Shown here piece after piece: positions 33,974 through 41,927 of a DNA stretch of 42,332 nucleotides. Both the position numbers and the translations under genes were made by a program. The notes beneath the pieces were generated by a model. That model saw only the letters and a list, made by a program, of their open reading frames with translations. It ran no database searches and was not told the DNA's origin. The DNA comes from CAZFPT01 sp046541875 (GTDB lineage Bacteria; Planctomycetota; Phycisphaerae; SM23-33), in the NCBI GenBank assembly GCA_046541875.1, contig JBKHCL010000017.1, positions 1-42,332 of the forward strand. Reading direction: 5' to 3'. Each line of letters starts with the position of its first letter. Positions within the stretch are counted from its first letter, which is position 1.

Positions 33974-36900
33974 GCGATCGGGCGGTGACATTCCATCGCG
34001 TAGCCGTCACGCGGGCGCTGGGCATCGACCACGGCGAGGGCTTCGAACTGCCCGACCTGTCGCCGGGAGTGAACCTTATCCATGGGCCCAACGGCTCGGG
34101 CAAGACGACCACCGCCCTCGTGCTGCAGGCGCTGCTTTGGCCGGGCAGGACGGACCTGCCACGCCCCACCGCCCGGGGCGAGTACACCGAGGGAGACGTC
34201 CGCTGGTTGGTGGATCTCGACGCCGGCGCCGTCTCCGCCGTCCGCGACGGGCAACCCGGGCAGGTTCCGGACTTCGGGCCGGCGGCCGAGAGGGGGCGAT
34301 ATCGCCTGGCGTTGCACGAGCTGATCGTGGAAGACAATCGCAGCTTCGCCGAGACCATCGTCACCGTCAGCCAGGGCGGCTACGACCTGACCGAGGCGAG
34401 CAGGAACCTGCGAACCTACACGGGCCCAGCCCCTCGCACGCTCAAACAGCAACTCGCCGAAGCCAATGAAGACGTCACACAGGCTCGCCGTTTGCAGGAG
34501 CAGCTCCACCACCGCGCCCGGGAGCTGGAATCCCTGCGAAGCGAGCACAATCAGGCCCGCCAGGCCGCCCGGGACCTCGATCGGCTGGAGAAGGCGCGGA
34601 CCCATCGCCGGGCCATTGAGGAATGCGAACGACTCCAGCGACAGATCGACGCGCTGCCCGACCCCGTCGGCCGACTGACCGGCCGGGAGCGCGAGGACCT
34701 GACTCGCATCGACCAGTCGGCCACCACCCAGCAAGAGACCCGGGGTGAAATGGAGCGGCAGATCGCCCGTGCCGAGGCGACGCTGGGGGAAGCGGACCTG
34801 CCCGAGGACGGGCTGAGCGATTCAGCCAAGCAGCGTCTGAAGGCAGCCGTCGAGCGGCTGGGGCAGTTGCAGAATGAACTGGACCGGGCCGCCGAGCAGG
34901 CCGAGCAGGCCGACGCCCGCGCCCGGACCGCCCGACAGCGCCTGGGGGCCGCCCTGGAAGACGACCAACTCGCCGCCCTGGAAACGGTCGAGCTGGACGC
35001 CGCCAATGAATTGGCCCACCGGGCGCACAAGCTCACCGCCCGGGAGGAAGCCCTCCGCCGGCAACGGGCTCTGCTGAATGAGCCCATGCCCGAGGAGCTT
35101 GCCGGGATCGAACCGGGCCAACTCCACGCCGCGATCCACGCGCTGTCGCGCTGGTTGCAGTGCCCTGCTGCGACGGGCGATCTGCCCCTGCCCTGGCCGG
35201 CGTGGTCGGCAGCCGCCCTGGCGGTGGTGCTCGCGTGCGTGCTGGCGGTGGCGCTGCATTGGCTGTGGATCCTGGCAGCCGTCCCTGCCGTGGCGCTGGC
35301 GGGAATCGCCCACCGGCGGCGTTCGTCCGTCTGTCGACAGAATGATGAGCGTGAGACCTACCGCCGGGACTACGAAAGAACGTCGCAGCCTGCCCCGACA
35401 GCGTGGCGGGTCGACGAGGTCACCGATCGGATGGAGGAGTTGCACACAATGGCCGCCAGGCTGGCCACCTGGATCGAGCAGGAAGAACGCCGCAAGGTGC
35501 TCGCCGCCGAGGAACGCGATCTCCAGGAGCAGCGGGACGCCTACCGGCAACAGCGCGAGGCGCTGCGCGAATCGCTGGGCATCGATTGGCCCACGCGCGA
35601 CGAATGGCTGCCCGTGCTGGCGGGCAACCTCCAGGCGTGGCAGGACGCCTCCGCCGACGCCGCCGCCAAATCCCAGACCCGCGACCGACTCATCGATGAG
35701 CGGGAGGAACTGCTGGGGGAGATTGGCGAGACCGTTGCCCCGCTGGGATGCGATCGGCCGACATCGACCGAGCACGCCCGCGCAGTGGTCAGCGATCTGC
35801 TCGACCGGGAGGATCAACGCCGGGAGGCCTGTCGGCAGCGCAACGAGGCCCGCCGACGCATCGAAAGCGAGATCGAACCGGCGCTGCAGCAGTTGGCCGA
35901 CCAGCGACGGGAACTCTTCGAGCGGTTGGGAGTGGACGAGTCGGCCGAGGGAGAACTGGACGATTGGTTGGCCCGGCTGGAGGACTACCGCGAGCTGACC
36001 AACGAACTCACCGGCAAGCAGGCCATCCGCGACGAGGCAGCCGCCGCGCTGGTGGAGCACCGGGAACTTCTGGAGCTGGACGAGGCCGCCCTCGATGAGC
36101 GCATCGCGAACCAGCGCGAGCTGGCCGATCGCGCCGAGGAACTTCTCAAAGAGATCACGGAGATCGAAAGCGAGATCCGACACGCCAAACACAGCCACGA
36201 ACTGACCGACGCGCTGTCCCGTCGCGACGAATTGGCCGACCAGCTTTCCGACGCGCGCGAGGCGAAACTCGCCGAGGCAGCGGGCGAGGCACTGATCGAG
36301 TGGGTCCGCACCGAAGCGGTCGAACGGGCCCGCCCGGAGGTGTTCCGCCGGGCCAGGCAGATTCTGGCGAGCATCACGCGGGGCGCCCTCTCGCTGGATA
36401 TCGAGGACGCAGCCGACCCGCCACGGTTCCTTGCCCGCAGCGGCGAGGGTGTTCCGCGTCCGGTGGATGAGCTTTCGGTCGGCGAGCGGGTGCAGTTGCT
36501 GATGGCCGTCCGTCTGGCGTTCGTGGAGCAGGAGGAGTCGGCCGCCCTGCCGCTGATTCTCGACGAGGCGCTGGGCACCACCGACGACGCCCGCGCCGAG
36601 GCGATCATCGACAGTCTCATCGAGATCGCCCGCGGGGGCAGGCAGGTGTTCTACTTCACCGCTCAGCATGACGAGGTGGGCAAGTGGCTGGCCCGGCTGG
36701 AGGAGGCGGGGGTGGCCCATCGCGAGATCGACCTGGCCGAGCGGCGGAACCTGTCGGCCGTCGCGCGTCGACCGATGAACCTCACAGCCCATCGTCCGCC
36801 GGAGATTCCCGCTCCCGCCGGCCGTTCGCGGGAGGAGTACGGAGAGGCACTGCGCGTGGCTGGGATCGATCCGCGCCGACCGCCCGGGGACGTGCATCTC

Positions 36901-37434
36901 TGGCACGTCGTGGACGACATGGAGACGCTGCACGAACTGCTGGAAACCGGCGTGACCACGTGCGGTCAATTGGCCGTCATGCAGGATTCCGGGGCGTCGC
37001 TGGATGCAAAGGCCAATGAGTTGACCGCCGCCTTAGCACGGGCCCACGCCATCGAACGAGCCTGCCGGCTTTGGCGCCAAGGCCGGGGTCAACCGGTAAA
37101 CCGGGCCGCCCTGGAAGACTCGGGCGCGGTGAGCGAGAAGTTTATCGACGAGGTCTCTGCATTGGCCAATCAACTGGGCGGGTCAGCGGCCGACCTTCTT
37201 GAGGCCCTGAAGGACAGGCAGGTCGCGCGGTGGCACAGCAGCAATACCGACAAGCTCCGCGAGTTCTTTCTGGAGAATGGCTACCTCGACGAGGAGCCGA
37301 TTCTGGCCGCCGATGAGATCATCGCGCGATTGGTCGGCGAGTTTGCCGGGGATCTCCAAGCCGGGACAATCCGGAGATCGTGGCTGAGAATGACAATCGA
37401 GTCGCTCTTTCCCGCCCGCTGCGACGAGGCGTAG
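33970..37434 (+). CDS. YhaN/SbcC-like ATPase with C-terminal extension
   Basis: A 1,154-residue ABC/SMC-type ATPase. Walker A G-P-N-G-S-G-K-T at 39-46. Long coiled-coil arms (about 150-405 and 470-800) enclose two hydrophobic segments at about 410-447, a pattern known from YhaN-like proteins rather than SbcC with its zinc hook. Signature L-S-V-G-E-R-V-Q-L near 835 and Walker B L-P-L-I-L-D-E-A near 860, followed by the H-loop T-A-Q-H-D-E. Unusually, about 220 residues follow the ATPase (930-1154), helical, with no family that I recognise. ATG overlaps the phosphoesterase stop by four bases, so the pair is translated together and probably forms a nuclease complex. It converges on the PP2C gene with a 24-base gap. 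Confidence 0.88.
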   Translation: MSDRAVTFHRVAVTRALGIDHGEGFELPDLSPGVNLIHGPNGSGKTTTALVLQALLWPGRTDLPRPTARGEYTEGDVRWLVDLDAGAVSAVRDGQPGQVPDFGPAAERGRYRLALHELIVEDNRSFAETIVTVSQGGYDLTEASRNLRTYTGPAPRTLKQQLAEANEDVTQARRLQEQLHHRARELESLRSEHNQARQAARDLDRLEKARTHRRAIEECERLQRQIDALPDPVGRLTGREREDLTRIDQSATTQQETRGEMERQIARAEATLGEADLPEDGLSDSAKQRLKAAVERLGQLQNELDRAAEQAEQADARARTARQRLGAALEDDQLAALETVELDAANELAHRAHKLTAREEALRRQRALLNEPMPEELAGIEPGQLHAAIHALSRWLQCPAATGDLPLPWPAWSAAALAVVLACVLAVALHWLWILAAVPAVALAGIAHRRRSSVCRQNDERETYRRDYERTSQPAPTAWRVDEVTDRMEELHTMAARLATWIEQEERRKVLAAEERDLQEQRDAYRQQREALRESLGIDWPTRDEWLPVLAGNLQAWQDASADAAAKSQTRDRLIDEREELLGEIGETVAPLGCDRPTSTEHARAVVSDLLDREDQRREACRQRNEARRRIESEIEPALQQLADQRRELFERLGVDESAEGELDDWLARLEDYRELTNELTGKQAIRDEAAAALVEHRELLELDEAALDERIANQRELADRAEELLKEITEIESEIRHAKHSHELTDALSRRDELADQLSDAREAKLAEAAGEALIEWVRTEAVERARPEVFRRARQILASITRGALSLDIEDAADPPRFLARSGEGVPRPVDELSVGERVQLLMAVRLAFVEQEESAALPLILDEALGTTDDARAEAIIDSLIEIARGGRQVFYFTAQHDEVGKWLARLEEAGVAHREIDLAERRNLSAVARRPMNLTAHRPPEIPAPAGRSREEYGEALRVAGIDPRRPPGDVHLWHVVDDMETLHELLETGVTTCGQLAVMQDSGASLDAKANELTAALARAHAIERACRLWRQGRGQPVNRAALEDSGAVSEKFIDEVSALANQLGGSAADLLEALKDRQVARWHSSNTDKLREFFLENGYLDEEPILAADEIIARLVGEFAGDLQAGTIRRSWLRMTIESLFPARCDEA

Positions 37435-37458
37435 CACGAGGCCGGTACGAACCGCAGG

Positions 37459-38652
37459 TCACTCGGTGCGAACGTGGTTACCGAGGTCCACCAGCATCAT
37501 CGTGACGTCGTCGTCCTCATGGGTGTTCTCGATGTTCCCGTCGATCCACGCGGTCACCTGCAGGAGCATTTCATCCTGCGGCGTGCCCGAGAGCGTGGCG
37601 ACGCGATTGACGAACTCGTCCCCGTCGGCTTCGGGCTGAACGATGGCGTCTTCCACACCGTCGGTGTAGAGCACCACCCGGTCGCCCTCGCGAAGCTGAA
37701 TGCGGCTGCACTCGAACTCGGCCTCCGGGAAAATCCCCAGCAGCGCGCCCTCGGCGGCCAACGTTTCCACCGAGCCGTCCGCGCGGAGAAGGATCGCCTC
37801 GGGATGACCGGCGCGGGCGTAGCTGAGTTCCATCGTCGCGGTATCCAGCACGCAGTAAATGGCCGTGCAGAACTGGCAGCTCGATAGGTTCTGGCTGCAG
37901 ATGTCGTCATTCAGCTCCGCCAGCGACTCATTCGGCGGGACGATCTCGTAGCTGTGGCCGACGATGTGCTTGGTCTGCAGCGACTTCTTGATGAACATCG
38001 TCAACAGGGCAGCCGGCATGCCGTGACCCACCGCGTCGACAACGTAGAAGCCCACGTGTGTCTCGTCCAGCCGAGCGACGTCGTAGATGTCCCCGCTGAC
38101 CCAACCGGCCGGGCGAAACATCACGCCGAACTGCACGCCACCGATATCGGGCATCCGTCGCGGCAGGAAGTCTCGCTGCAGTCGGGCCGCCAGACGCATC
38201 TCCTCGTCGAGAATCTCCAGACGCTTATCCACCCCCGCCCGTGAACGACGCAGCATGCACAACTCGCCACGCAGGCGATCGATGGTCGGAACCATCGTGT
38301 GTACCGCGGAGAGCTGGGCGGTCAGCTCGCCCGGTGAGATGTCCGGGGTGGTCTGCAGCGCACCGGCGGGTAGGTCCACCGCGTCACTGCCCGGCTGGGT
38401 GATCGAAAGCGAGACAGCCGGCAGGTCGTCCAACGCCGAGAACAACCCCTCGCGGGCGTGGGCGTCTTTGATAACTCCGTCGGGACCCAGCACCACCAGC
38501 GAAACGCCCTCCAGCTGGCGGGCGAAATCTCCGTCCGGGTCACACGGGACCAGGTCCCATCCGCCCTGCTCCAGCCCGGTCCGGATGTTCTCCGGAATGG
38601 GCAGACTTCCGGTCCACAGGGCCCTCATCAGTGTGGCTGTCTTGGTTTCCAT
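37459..38652 (-). CDS. SpoIIE/RsbU-type PP2C phosphatase
   Basis: A 397-residue signalling phosphatase. Residues 1-120 resemble a degenerate receiver-like domain without a clear phospho-acceptor Asp. A helical linker (about 120-160) contains L-A-A-R-L-Q-R-D-F-L-P, the usual RsbU lead-in. The PPM domain (165-397) has V-S-G-D-I-Y-D-V (185-192) with metal-binding Asp188, D-A-V-G-H-G-M-P-A-A (206-215), Y-T-D-G-V-E-D-A and the final D-D-V-T-M-M. The expected substrate is a phosphorylated anti-sigma-factor antagonist, none of which is encoded here. AAGGAT lies five bases before ATG 38652; the frame opens 57 bases further upstream without support. Confidence 0.88.
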   Translation of the reverse strand: METKTATLMRALWTGSLPIPENIRTGLEQGGWDLVPCDPDGDFARQLEGVSLVVLGPDGVIKDAHAREGLFSALDDLPAVSLSITQPGSDAVDLPAGALQTTPDISPGELTAQLSAVHTMVPTIDRLRGELCMLRRSRAGVDKRLEILDEEMRLAARLQRDFLPRRMPDIGGVQFGVMFRPAGWVSGDIYDVARLDETHVGFYVVDAVGHGMPAALLTMFIKKSLQTKHIVGHSYEIVPPNESLAELNDDICSQNLSSCQFCTAIYCVLDTATMELSYARAGHPEAILLRADGSVETLAAEGALLGIFPEAEFECSRIQLREGDRVVLYTDGVEDAIVQPEADGDEFVNRVATLSGTPQDEMLLQVTAWIDGNIENTHEDDDVTMMLVDLGNHVRTE

Positions 38653-38874
38653 GCGATCCTTCTGCAGAGGACAGACCTTCGCCGTCGCGGTCCATCTTCT
38701 CATCGTCATCGCGGGGAGGCCCCTTTAGCTCAGAACCGGCGGTTCCGAAACTGCTGTGCGGGCGCCTTCAAGACAACCTGTTCGAGCAGAACGGGTTGGA
38801 GCGGATTTTGCCGCGACCATCGCGGCCGACCAAATGCGCAAAAGGACGCCGGCGAGGCCGTGTCGGCAAGGCGT

Positions 38875-39360
38875 TCAGCGGGGCACGGGCAGGTTGCCGT
38901 CGATCTCCACGCGGTCGCCCACCGTCACGCCGGCTCGGCCCAGCTCGCCCCCCAGCACCTCCAGGGCGTACTTCACGGGCACCTCGGAGGAATACGGCAC
39001 GACGCCGAGACGGTCGGGCTCTTCCTTCATCTGATGAATCGTGACGATCTCGCGCCTGGCGTTGATGAACGCGATGTCGATGTCGAACGAACAGCCACGC
39101 ATGCAGAATGAGCGGACATCCTCCGAGGGGAATACGAACAGCATCCCCCGCTGGGCCGAGAGAGACTCTCTGCCGCTGAGCCCCTTCCAGCGGGAATGCC
39201 GACCTGCGGCCACCTCGGCCGTCCAGGTCCGATCGCCGATCGTCACCCGCACCGGATCGACGGCGTTCGGCTCGCCCTCGGACGAACCGCACCCCACTGC
39301 GGCCACGCAGGCGGACAGAATGAGAACCGTCCGAATCGCATCACGCCATGGCAGAGTCAT
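38875..39360 (-). CDS. DUF192 lipoprotein
   Basis: A 161-residue exported protein. A hydrophobic N-terminus ends in A-V-G-C with Cys24, a plausible lipobox. The DUF192 core covers about 35-158: G-L-S-G-R-E-S-L, R-G-M-L-F-V-F, C-M-R-G-C-S-F-D-I-D-I-A-F-I, and A-L-E-V-L-G-G near the end. In most family members the segment before D-I-D reads M-K-N-T; here it is C-M-R-G-C, which adds two cysteines. The function is not firmly known. It starts one base after the maf stop, with GGAG seven bases before ATG 39360, so the two genes form an operon. Confidence 0.85.
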   Translation of the reverse strand: MTLPWRDAIRTVLILSACVAAVGCGSSEGEPNAVDPVRVTIGDRTWTAEVAAGRHSRWKGLSGRESLSAQRGMLFVFPSEDVRSFCMRGCSFDIDIAFINARREIVTIHQMKEEPDRLGVVPYSSEVPVKYALEVLGGELGRAGVTVGDRVEIDGNLPVPR

Positions 39361-39361
39361 C

Positions 39362-39958
39362 TCATCGCTCCGGGGTTGCGATCCCCACGCGGCGCAGCAT
39401 CTGCCCCACCAGTTCGATGGGCAGCCCGACCACGTTGGAAAAACTTCCGTCCACTTCGGTTACGTATCGATCGGCCGACTCCTGGATGGCGTAGGCCCCG
39501 GCCTTTCCGTCCCACTCGCCGGTGGCGATGTAGGCTTCGATGTCGGCGGCGGTCATCGGCTTCATGGTGATTCGCGTCACGTCCGAGGCGATGAGCCGTC
39601 CCACGCTCGGACCCAGCACCGCCACGCCGGTAATCACAAAATGCGGAGACGCCGAGAGGGTTCGCAGCATCCAGCGGGCCTCGTCGGCGTCGGCGGGCTT
39701 GCCCAGAACGTGCCCGTCGGCGGCGCAGATCGTGTCGGCCCCGAGCACGGCAGCCCCGTCGACCTCGTCGGCCACCGCGCGGGCCTTGAAATAGGCCAGC
39801 GCCTCGGCCAACTGCGCCGGCGATAGGCCTGCAGCCACGTCGTGCGGCTCGTCCACGGGCGGTGAAACCACCTCATGATCGATGCCCGCCTCGGACAGCA
39901 GTGCTCGCCGTCGGGGGCTGGAGGACGCCAGCACCAGGTTGTTCACGTGGGTTTTCAT
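39362..39958 (-). CDS. maf: Maf-like nucleoside triphosphate pyrophosphatase
   Basis: A 198-residue Maf/YhdE-family enzyme, which hydrolyses non-canonical or dTTP/UTP-type nucleotides to monophosphates. S-S-S-P-R-R at 12-17, G-A-D-T-I (73-77) with the catalytic Asp75, G-K-P at 86-88, W-D-G-K-A-G-A-Y-A-I-Q at 149-159 and S-N-V-V-G-L-P (174-180) are all in place. ATG 39958 begins the normal N-terminus. The G-rich ribosome binding site is about ten bases upstream; an ATG at 39979 would add seven residues. First gene of the pair with the DUF192 lipoprotein. Confidence 0.92.
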   Translation of the reverse strand: MKTHVNNLVLASSSPRRRALLSEAGIDHEVVSPPVDEPHDVAAGLSPAQLAEALAYFKARAVADEVDGAAVLGADTICAADGHVLGKPADADEARWMLRTLSASPHFVITGVAVLGPSVGRLIASDVTRITMKPMTAADIEAYIATGEWDGKAGAYAIQESADRYVTEVDGSFSNVVGLPIELVGQMLRRVGIATPER

Positions 39959-40379
39959 GGTTTTTCTGCCCCCCCTCATTATCGCCGCCGGACGCGCAGA
40001 AGTACACGCCCTGCCTGCTCGATCCGCCAGTATGACATGAAACCCGCCCGAACGGCCAACGGATTGCCCCCATTTTGACGTTTCTCAGGAAGAATCGCCG
40101 GTCGGACCCGCCCCGAATCCAGACTCGCAGACAATCGTGTAGCAACGCCGCAACATGTTGCCTTTCGGACACATGCACGCCTACAGAACCATAACACATT
40201 ATTTTAACAATGCTTACAGGCCAACAGCGCCGGTACTCATTATGAATGTTTCACTAAGGCAACATTGTCGGTGTGATCCCCCGACGAGCCAGAATAATCA
40301 TTCGGCAACACAACCTTCATAAGTAGCTTCATATAGACCTGTTACAGATTCGCCTAACGCAGAAGGCTTCCGGGGTGTC
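39959..40379. other. Intergenic stretch with GCAAC-type palindromes
   Basis: No gene seen. The middle (about 40195-40260) is AT-rich. A perfect 12-bp palindrome GCAACATGTTGC lies at 40150-40161. Related motifs follow: GGCAACATTGTC at 40258-40269 (imperfect palindrome) and GGCAACAC at 40304-40311. They lie about 240, 130 and 88 bases before the -12 element of the sigma-54-like promoter, distances used by sigma-54 activators. The maf promoter should also lie here, but I could not identify it. Confidence 0.35.
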
Positions 40380-40396
40380 TTGGCATAGTGGTTGCA
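40380..40396 (+). promoter_or_regulatory. Sigma-54-like -24/-12 promoter
   Basis: The sequence TTGGCATAGTGGTTGCA matches the sigma-54 consensus YTGGCACGNNNNTTGCW at every defined position except CG, which is TA here. The invariant GG (40382-40383) and GC (40394-40395) are separated by exactly ten bases. Transcription would start near 40407, giving a leader of about 55 bases before ATG 40463. Chance occurrence cannot be excluded. Confidence 0.5.
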
Positions 40397-40432
40397 CAAG
40401 GAAGAATGATGGGGCACCGAGCCTCACACCTG

Positions 40433-40438
40433 TATAAT
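40433..40438 (+). promoter_or_regulatory. -10-like TATAAT before the coiled-coil gene
   Basis: A perfect TATAAT lies 24 bases before ATG 40463. No acceptable -35 hexamer occurs 16-18 bases upstream (sequence near TGGGGC). It could be a secondary sigma-70-type start or chance beside the sigma-54-like element. Confidence 0.3.
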
Positions 40439-40462
40439 GTGTATGGAAGAGAGGCACCTGCT

Positions 40463-40726
40463 ATGGATGATGCCAAACTGAAATCGAAGATCGAAGAAGT
40501 CGCCCAGCTCTTCGCCGATTGCCCTGCCGTCGGCAAAGCGGGCATGAACGTCAGCGAAGGAACCTACGTCCCCAGCGAGTCGGCCATCAGCGACACGCCG
40601 GGCGACTCCCTGGACCACCTGCGGCTGCAGGTGAAGTACCTCGTGTTCGACCTCGAAGCAACCAAACGCGAGAACAAGTACCTCCGCCAGATGCTCCAGC
40701 GGCGGATGGACAATCGCGACGAATAG
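40463..40726 (+). CDS. Small coiled-coil protein, unknown function
   Basis: An 87-residue soluble protein. Residues 1-20 form a helix, 21-48 are loop-like with V-S-E-G-T-Y-V-P-S-E-S-A-I, and 50-83 form a strong amphipathic helix with heptad character (L-R-L-Q-V-K-Y-L-V-F-D-L-E-A-T-K-R-E-N-K). I recognise no family. ATG 40463 has GAGAGG about eight bases upstream; a GTG at 40388 would place 25 residues inside the promoter region and is not preferred. The gene is monocistronic, between a sigma-54-like promoter and a strong terminator, so it is expressed on its own. Confidence 0.7.
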   Translation: MDDAKLKSKIEEVAQLFADCPAVGKAGMNVSEGTYVPSESAISDTPGDSLDHLRLQVKYLVFDLEATKRENKYLRQMLQRRMDNRDE

Positions 40727-40760
40727 CCCAAACCCAAACACCCCTGCAGTGCGAAACAGG

Positions 40761-40789
40761 AGGCACAGCCGACCCGCTCGGCTGTGCCT
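40761..40789 (+). terminator. Rho-independent terminator
   Basis: AGGCACAGCCGA (40761-40772) and TCGGCTGTGCCT (40778-40789) form a perfect 12-bp stem with a five-base loop, 34 bases behind the stop of the coiled-coil gene. The tail is T/C-rich (TCTCGATTCTCCCCTT) rather than a pure T-run. Confidence 0.8.
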
Positions 40790-40881
40790 TCTCGATTCTC
40801 CCCTTCCGCGATTCCGCCCTTCCGCACCCTCAGCCCAACGGGCCGGGGGGAACAGCTCAAGAATCATCGCGGCCGCGACCG

Positions 40882-40898
40882 ATGTACGGTACGTACAT
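40882..40898. promoter_or_regulatory. 17-bp palindrome, possible operator
   Basis: ATGTACG-GTA-CGTACAT is a perfect 7-3-7 inverted repeat in the 532-base gap 40727-41258. It lies 110 bases upstream of the -35 of the lexA-side promoter. The bound factor is unknown. The rest of the gap holds the terminator, the promoter and operator described separately, and a 200-base leader. Confidence 0.35.
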
Positions 40899-41007
40899 GA
40901 TGTGGGGCTCAAGGTGCGCGCGACCCCAGATGTGGGATCCGCCGACGACAATGCCCCCTGGCCCGCCGCCAAACGTACAGAAATCAAACAAAAATCTGAT
41001 CGATCAC

Positions 41008-41036
41008 TTGACGTTTGGCCGATGTTAGCATACACT
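41008..41036 (+). promoter_or_regulatory. Sigma-70-like promoter of the lexA region
   Basis: TTGACG (41008-41013, 5 of 6) and TACACT (41031-41036, 4 of 6) have an exact 17-base spacer. The expected start is near 41043. The transcript would run through the frame at 41259 and into lexA. Confidence 0.6.
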
Positions 41037-41042
41037 CACAAT

Positions 41043-41059
41043 CGAACAGTACCCGAACA
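41043..41059 (+). promoter_or_regulatory. Candidate LexA operator (direct repeat)
   Basis: CGAACA occurs at 41043-41048 and again at 41054-41059, an 11-base period (one helical turn). Read on the other strand the core is GTTC-N7-GTTC, the direct-repeat LexA box described for alphaproteobacteria. It covers the inferred transcription start of the promoter at 41008-41036, which is where a repressor would act. Confidence 0.5.
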
Positions 41060-41258
41060 ATCGGCGCCGAGCTCACCAACGCTGGGTTGGGCGAATTCGC
41101 AGGCCGACGTTTGGCTGCTTCCGGAGAGTGCTTCGCCGCCGGCGGAGCGATGAGCGCTCTGGCCCGCCGGGGCTATGGCGCGGAGCCCTGCCTGTGTGGG
41201 GCGGTGTCCGGAAGAGGCTGCGTTCTGTTCGCCCGATGTGAGGAAAGGTGGACGAAAG

Positions 41259-41927
41259 ATGAACCATCCTCCGTTGGTGCAACTGGGACCCGGGGGCGAC
41301 TACGTGCGTCCTTGGCCGGCAGGTCGCGGGATACTCGCGGCTGAGACGGTAACAACAGAATACGAATCCCCCGCCTCGAAGATGCGCCGAGGCTATCGGC
41401 CGCCCCTGGTTCAGACCGGGCCCGGGCCGTTGCAGTGGACGCTGCCCGCGCCGGGAAAGGCGCTGCTGTCCGCGGTCCGCTCGCTGGTGGAGAAGCTCAC
41501 ACCGCGACGGACACCGGCCGGTTCGATCAGACCGATCAGGCCGCTTCCGGCGACGCCATCGGCAGTGGTTTCGCAGCGAAGCGCGCCGCTGGCGCAGCTG
41601 GCTGCCCGTTACCGCCATCGACCGGGTACGATTCGCGCCACCGTCGGCCTCCGCGCCGCCGAGGGGCTCGCGCCCCGCTATTCGCCCGTGCAACAAGAGG
41701 ACACCGAACATGGAATCCGTCACACCGAGACAACTCGAAATTCTTCAACTGATACGGGACTATCGCAATCGCTTCGGCTATTCCCCGACGATGCAGGAGA
41801 TCGGCGACCAGCTCGGCCTCACAAAAGTCACCGTGTTCGAGCACGTTCGCGCTCTCGTAAAAAAACGCCTGCTCATTCGCGGCGCGAAACACAAGGCTCG
41901 CTCTTTGCGGGTCTCGCCGCAGGCTGA
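41259..41927 (+). CDS. Doubtful ORF overlapping lexA
   Basis: A 222-codon frame with a good ribosome binding site (AAGGTGG seven bases before ATG 41259) and high third-position GC up to about codon 145. It starts with P-P-L-V-Q-L-G-P-G and repeats P-P-L-V-Q-T-G-P-G near residue 48. A segment L-A-Q-L-A-A-R-Y with a following G-L is faintly LysM-like. The last 73 codons overlap lexA in another frame and do not look protein-like. Either the real protein ends early through a frameshift, or there is a long overlap, or this is a leader that only looks coding. Its place between the putative LexA operator and lexA would suit an SOS gene; no function can be claimed. Confidence 0.35.
   Translation: MNHPPLVQLGPGGDYVRPWPAGRGILAAETVTTEYESPASKMRRGYRPPLVQTGPGPLQWTLPAPGKALLSAVRSLVEKLTPRRTPAGSIRPIRPLPATPSAVVSQRSAPLAQLAARYRHRPGTIRATVGLRAAEGLAPRYSPVQQEDTEHGIRHTETTRNSSTDTGLSQSLRLFPDDAGDRRPARPHKSHRVRARSRSRKKTPAHSRRETQGSLFAGLAAG

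Noticed and set aside
38734..38746. GAACCG-G-CGGTTC hairpin and the GCCGCGA-CCA-TCGCGGC hairpin at 38810-38826 as terminators of maf-DUF192
   Set aside because: Neither is followed by a T-run on the minus strand; the second is followed by A residues. Left unassigned.
38722..38810. tRNA-like start CCCTTTAGCTCAG followed by TGTTCGAGC
   Set aside because: The D-stem has no matching GAGC at the right distance, no anticodon stem forms and the T-arm is wrong. Not a tRNA.
40388..40462. N-terminal extension of the small coiled-coil protein from GTG 40388
   Set aside because: It would begin within the -24/-12 element and span a TATAAT; ATG 40463 has a proper ribosome binding site.
41222..41230. GTTCTGTTC as a second LexA half-site pair
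   Set aside because: The spacing is one base instead of seven and it sits just before a start codon; no match to any known box.
41150..41344. A 64-codon frame starting at ATG 41150 in the lexA leader
   Set aside because: The GGAG is only two bases from the ATG and the sequence is not protein-like; it overlaps the better supported start at 41259.
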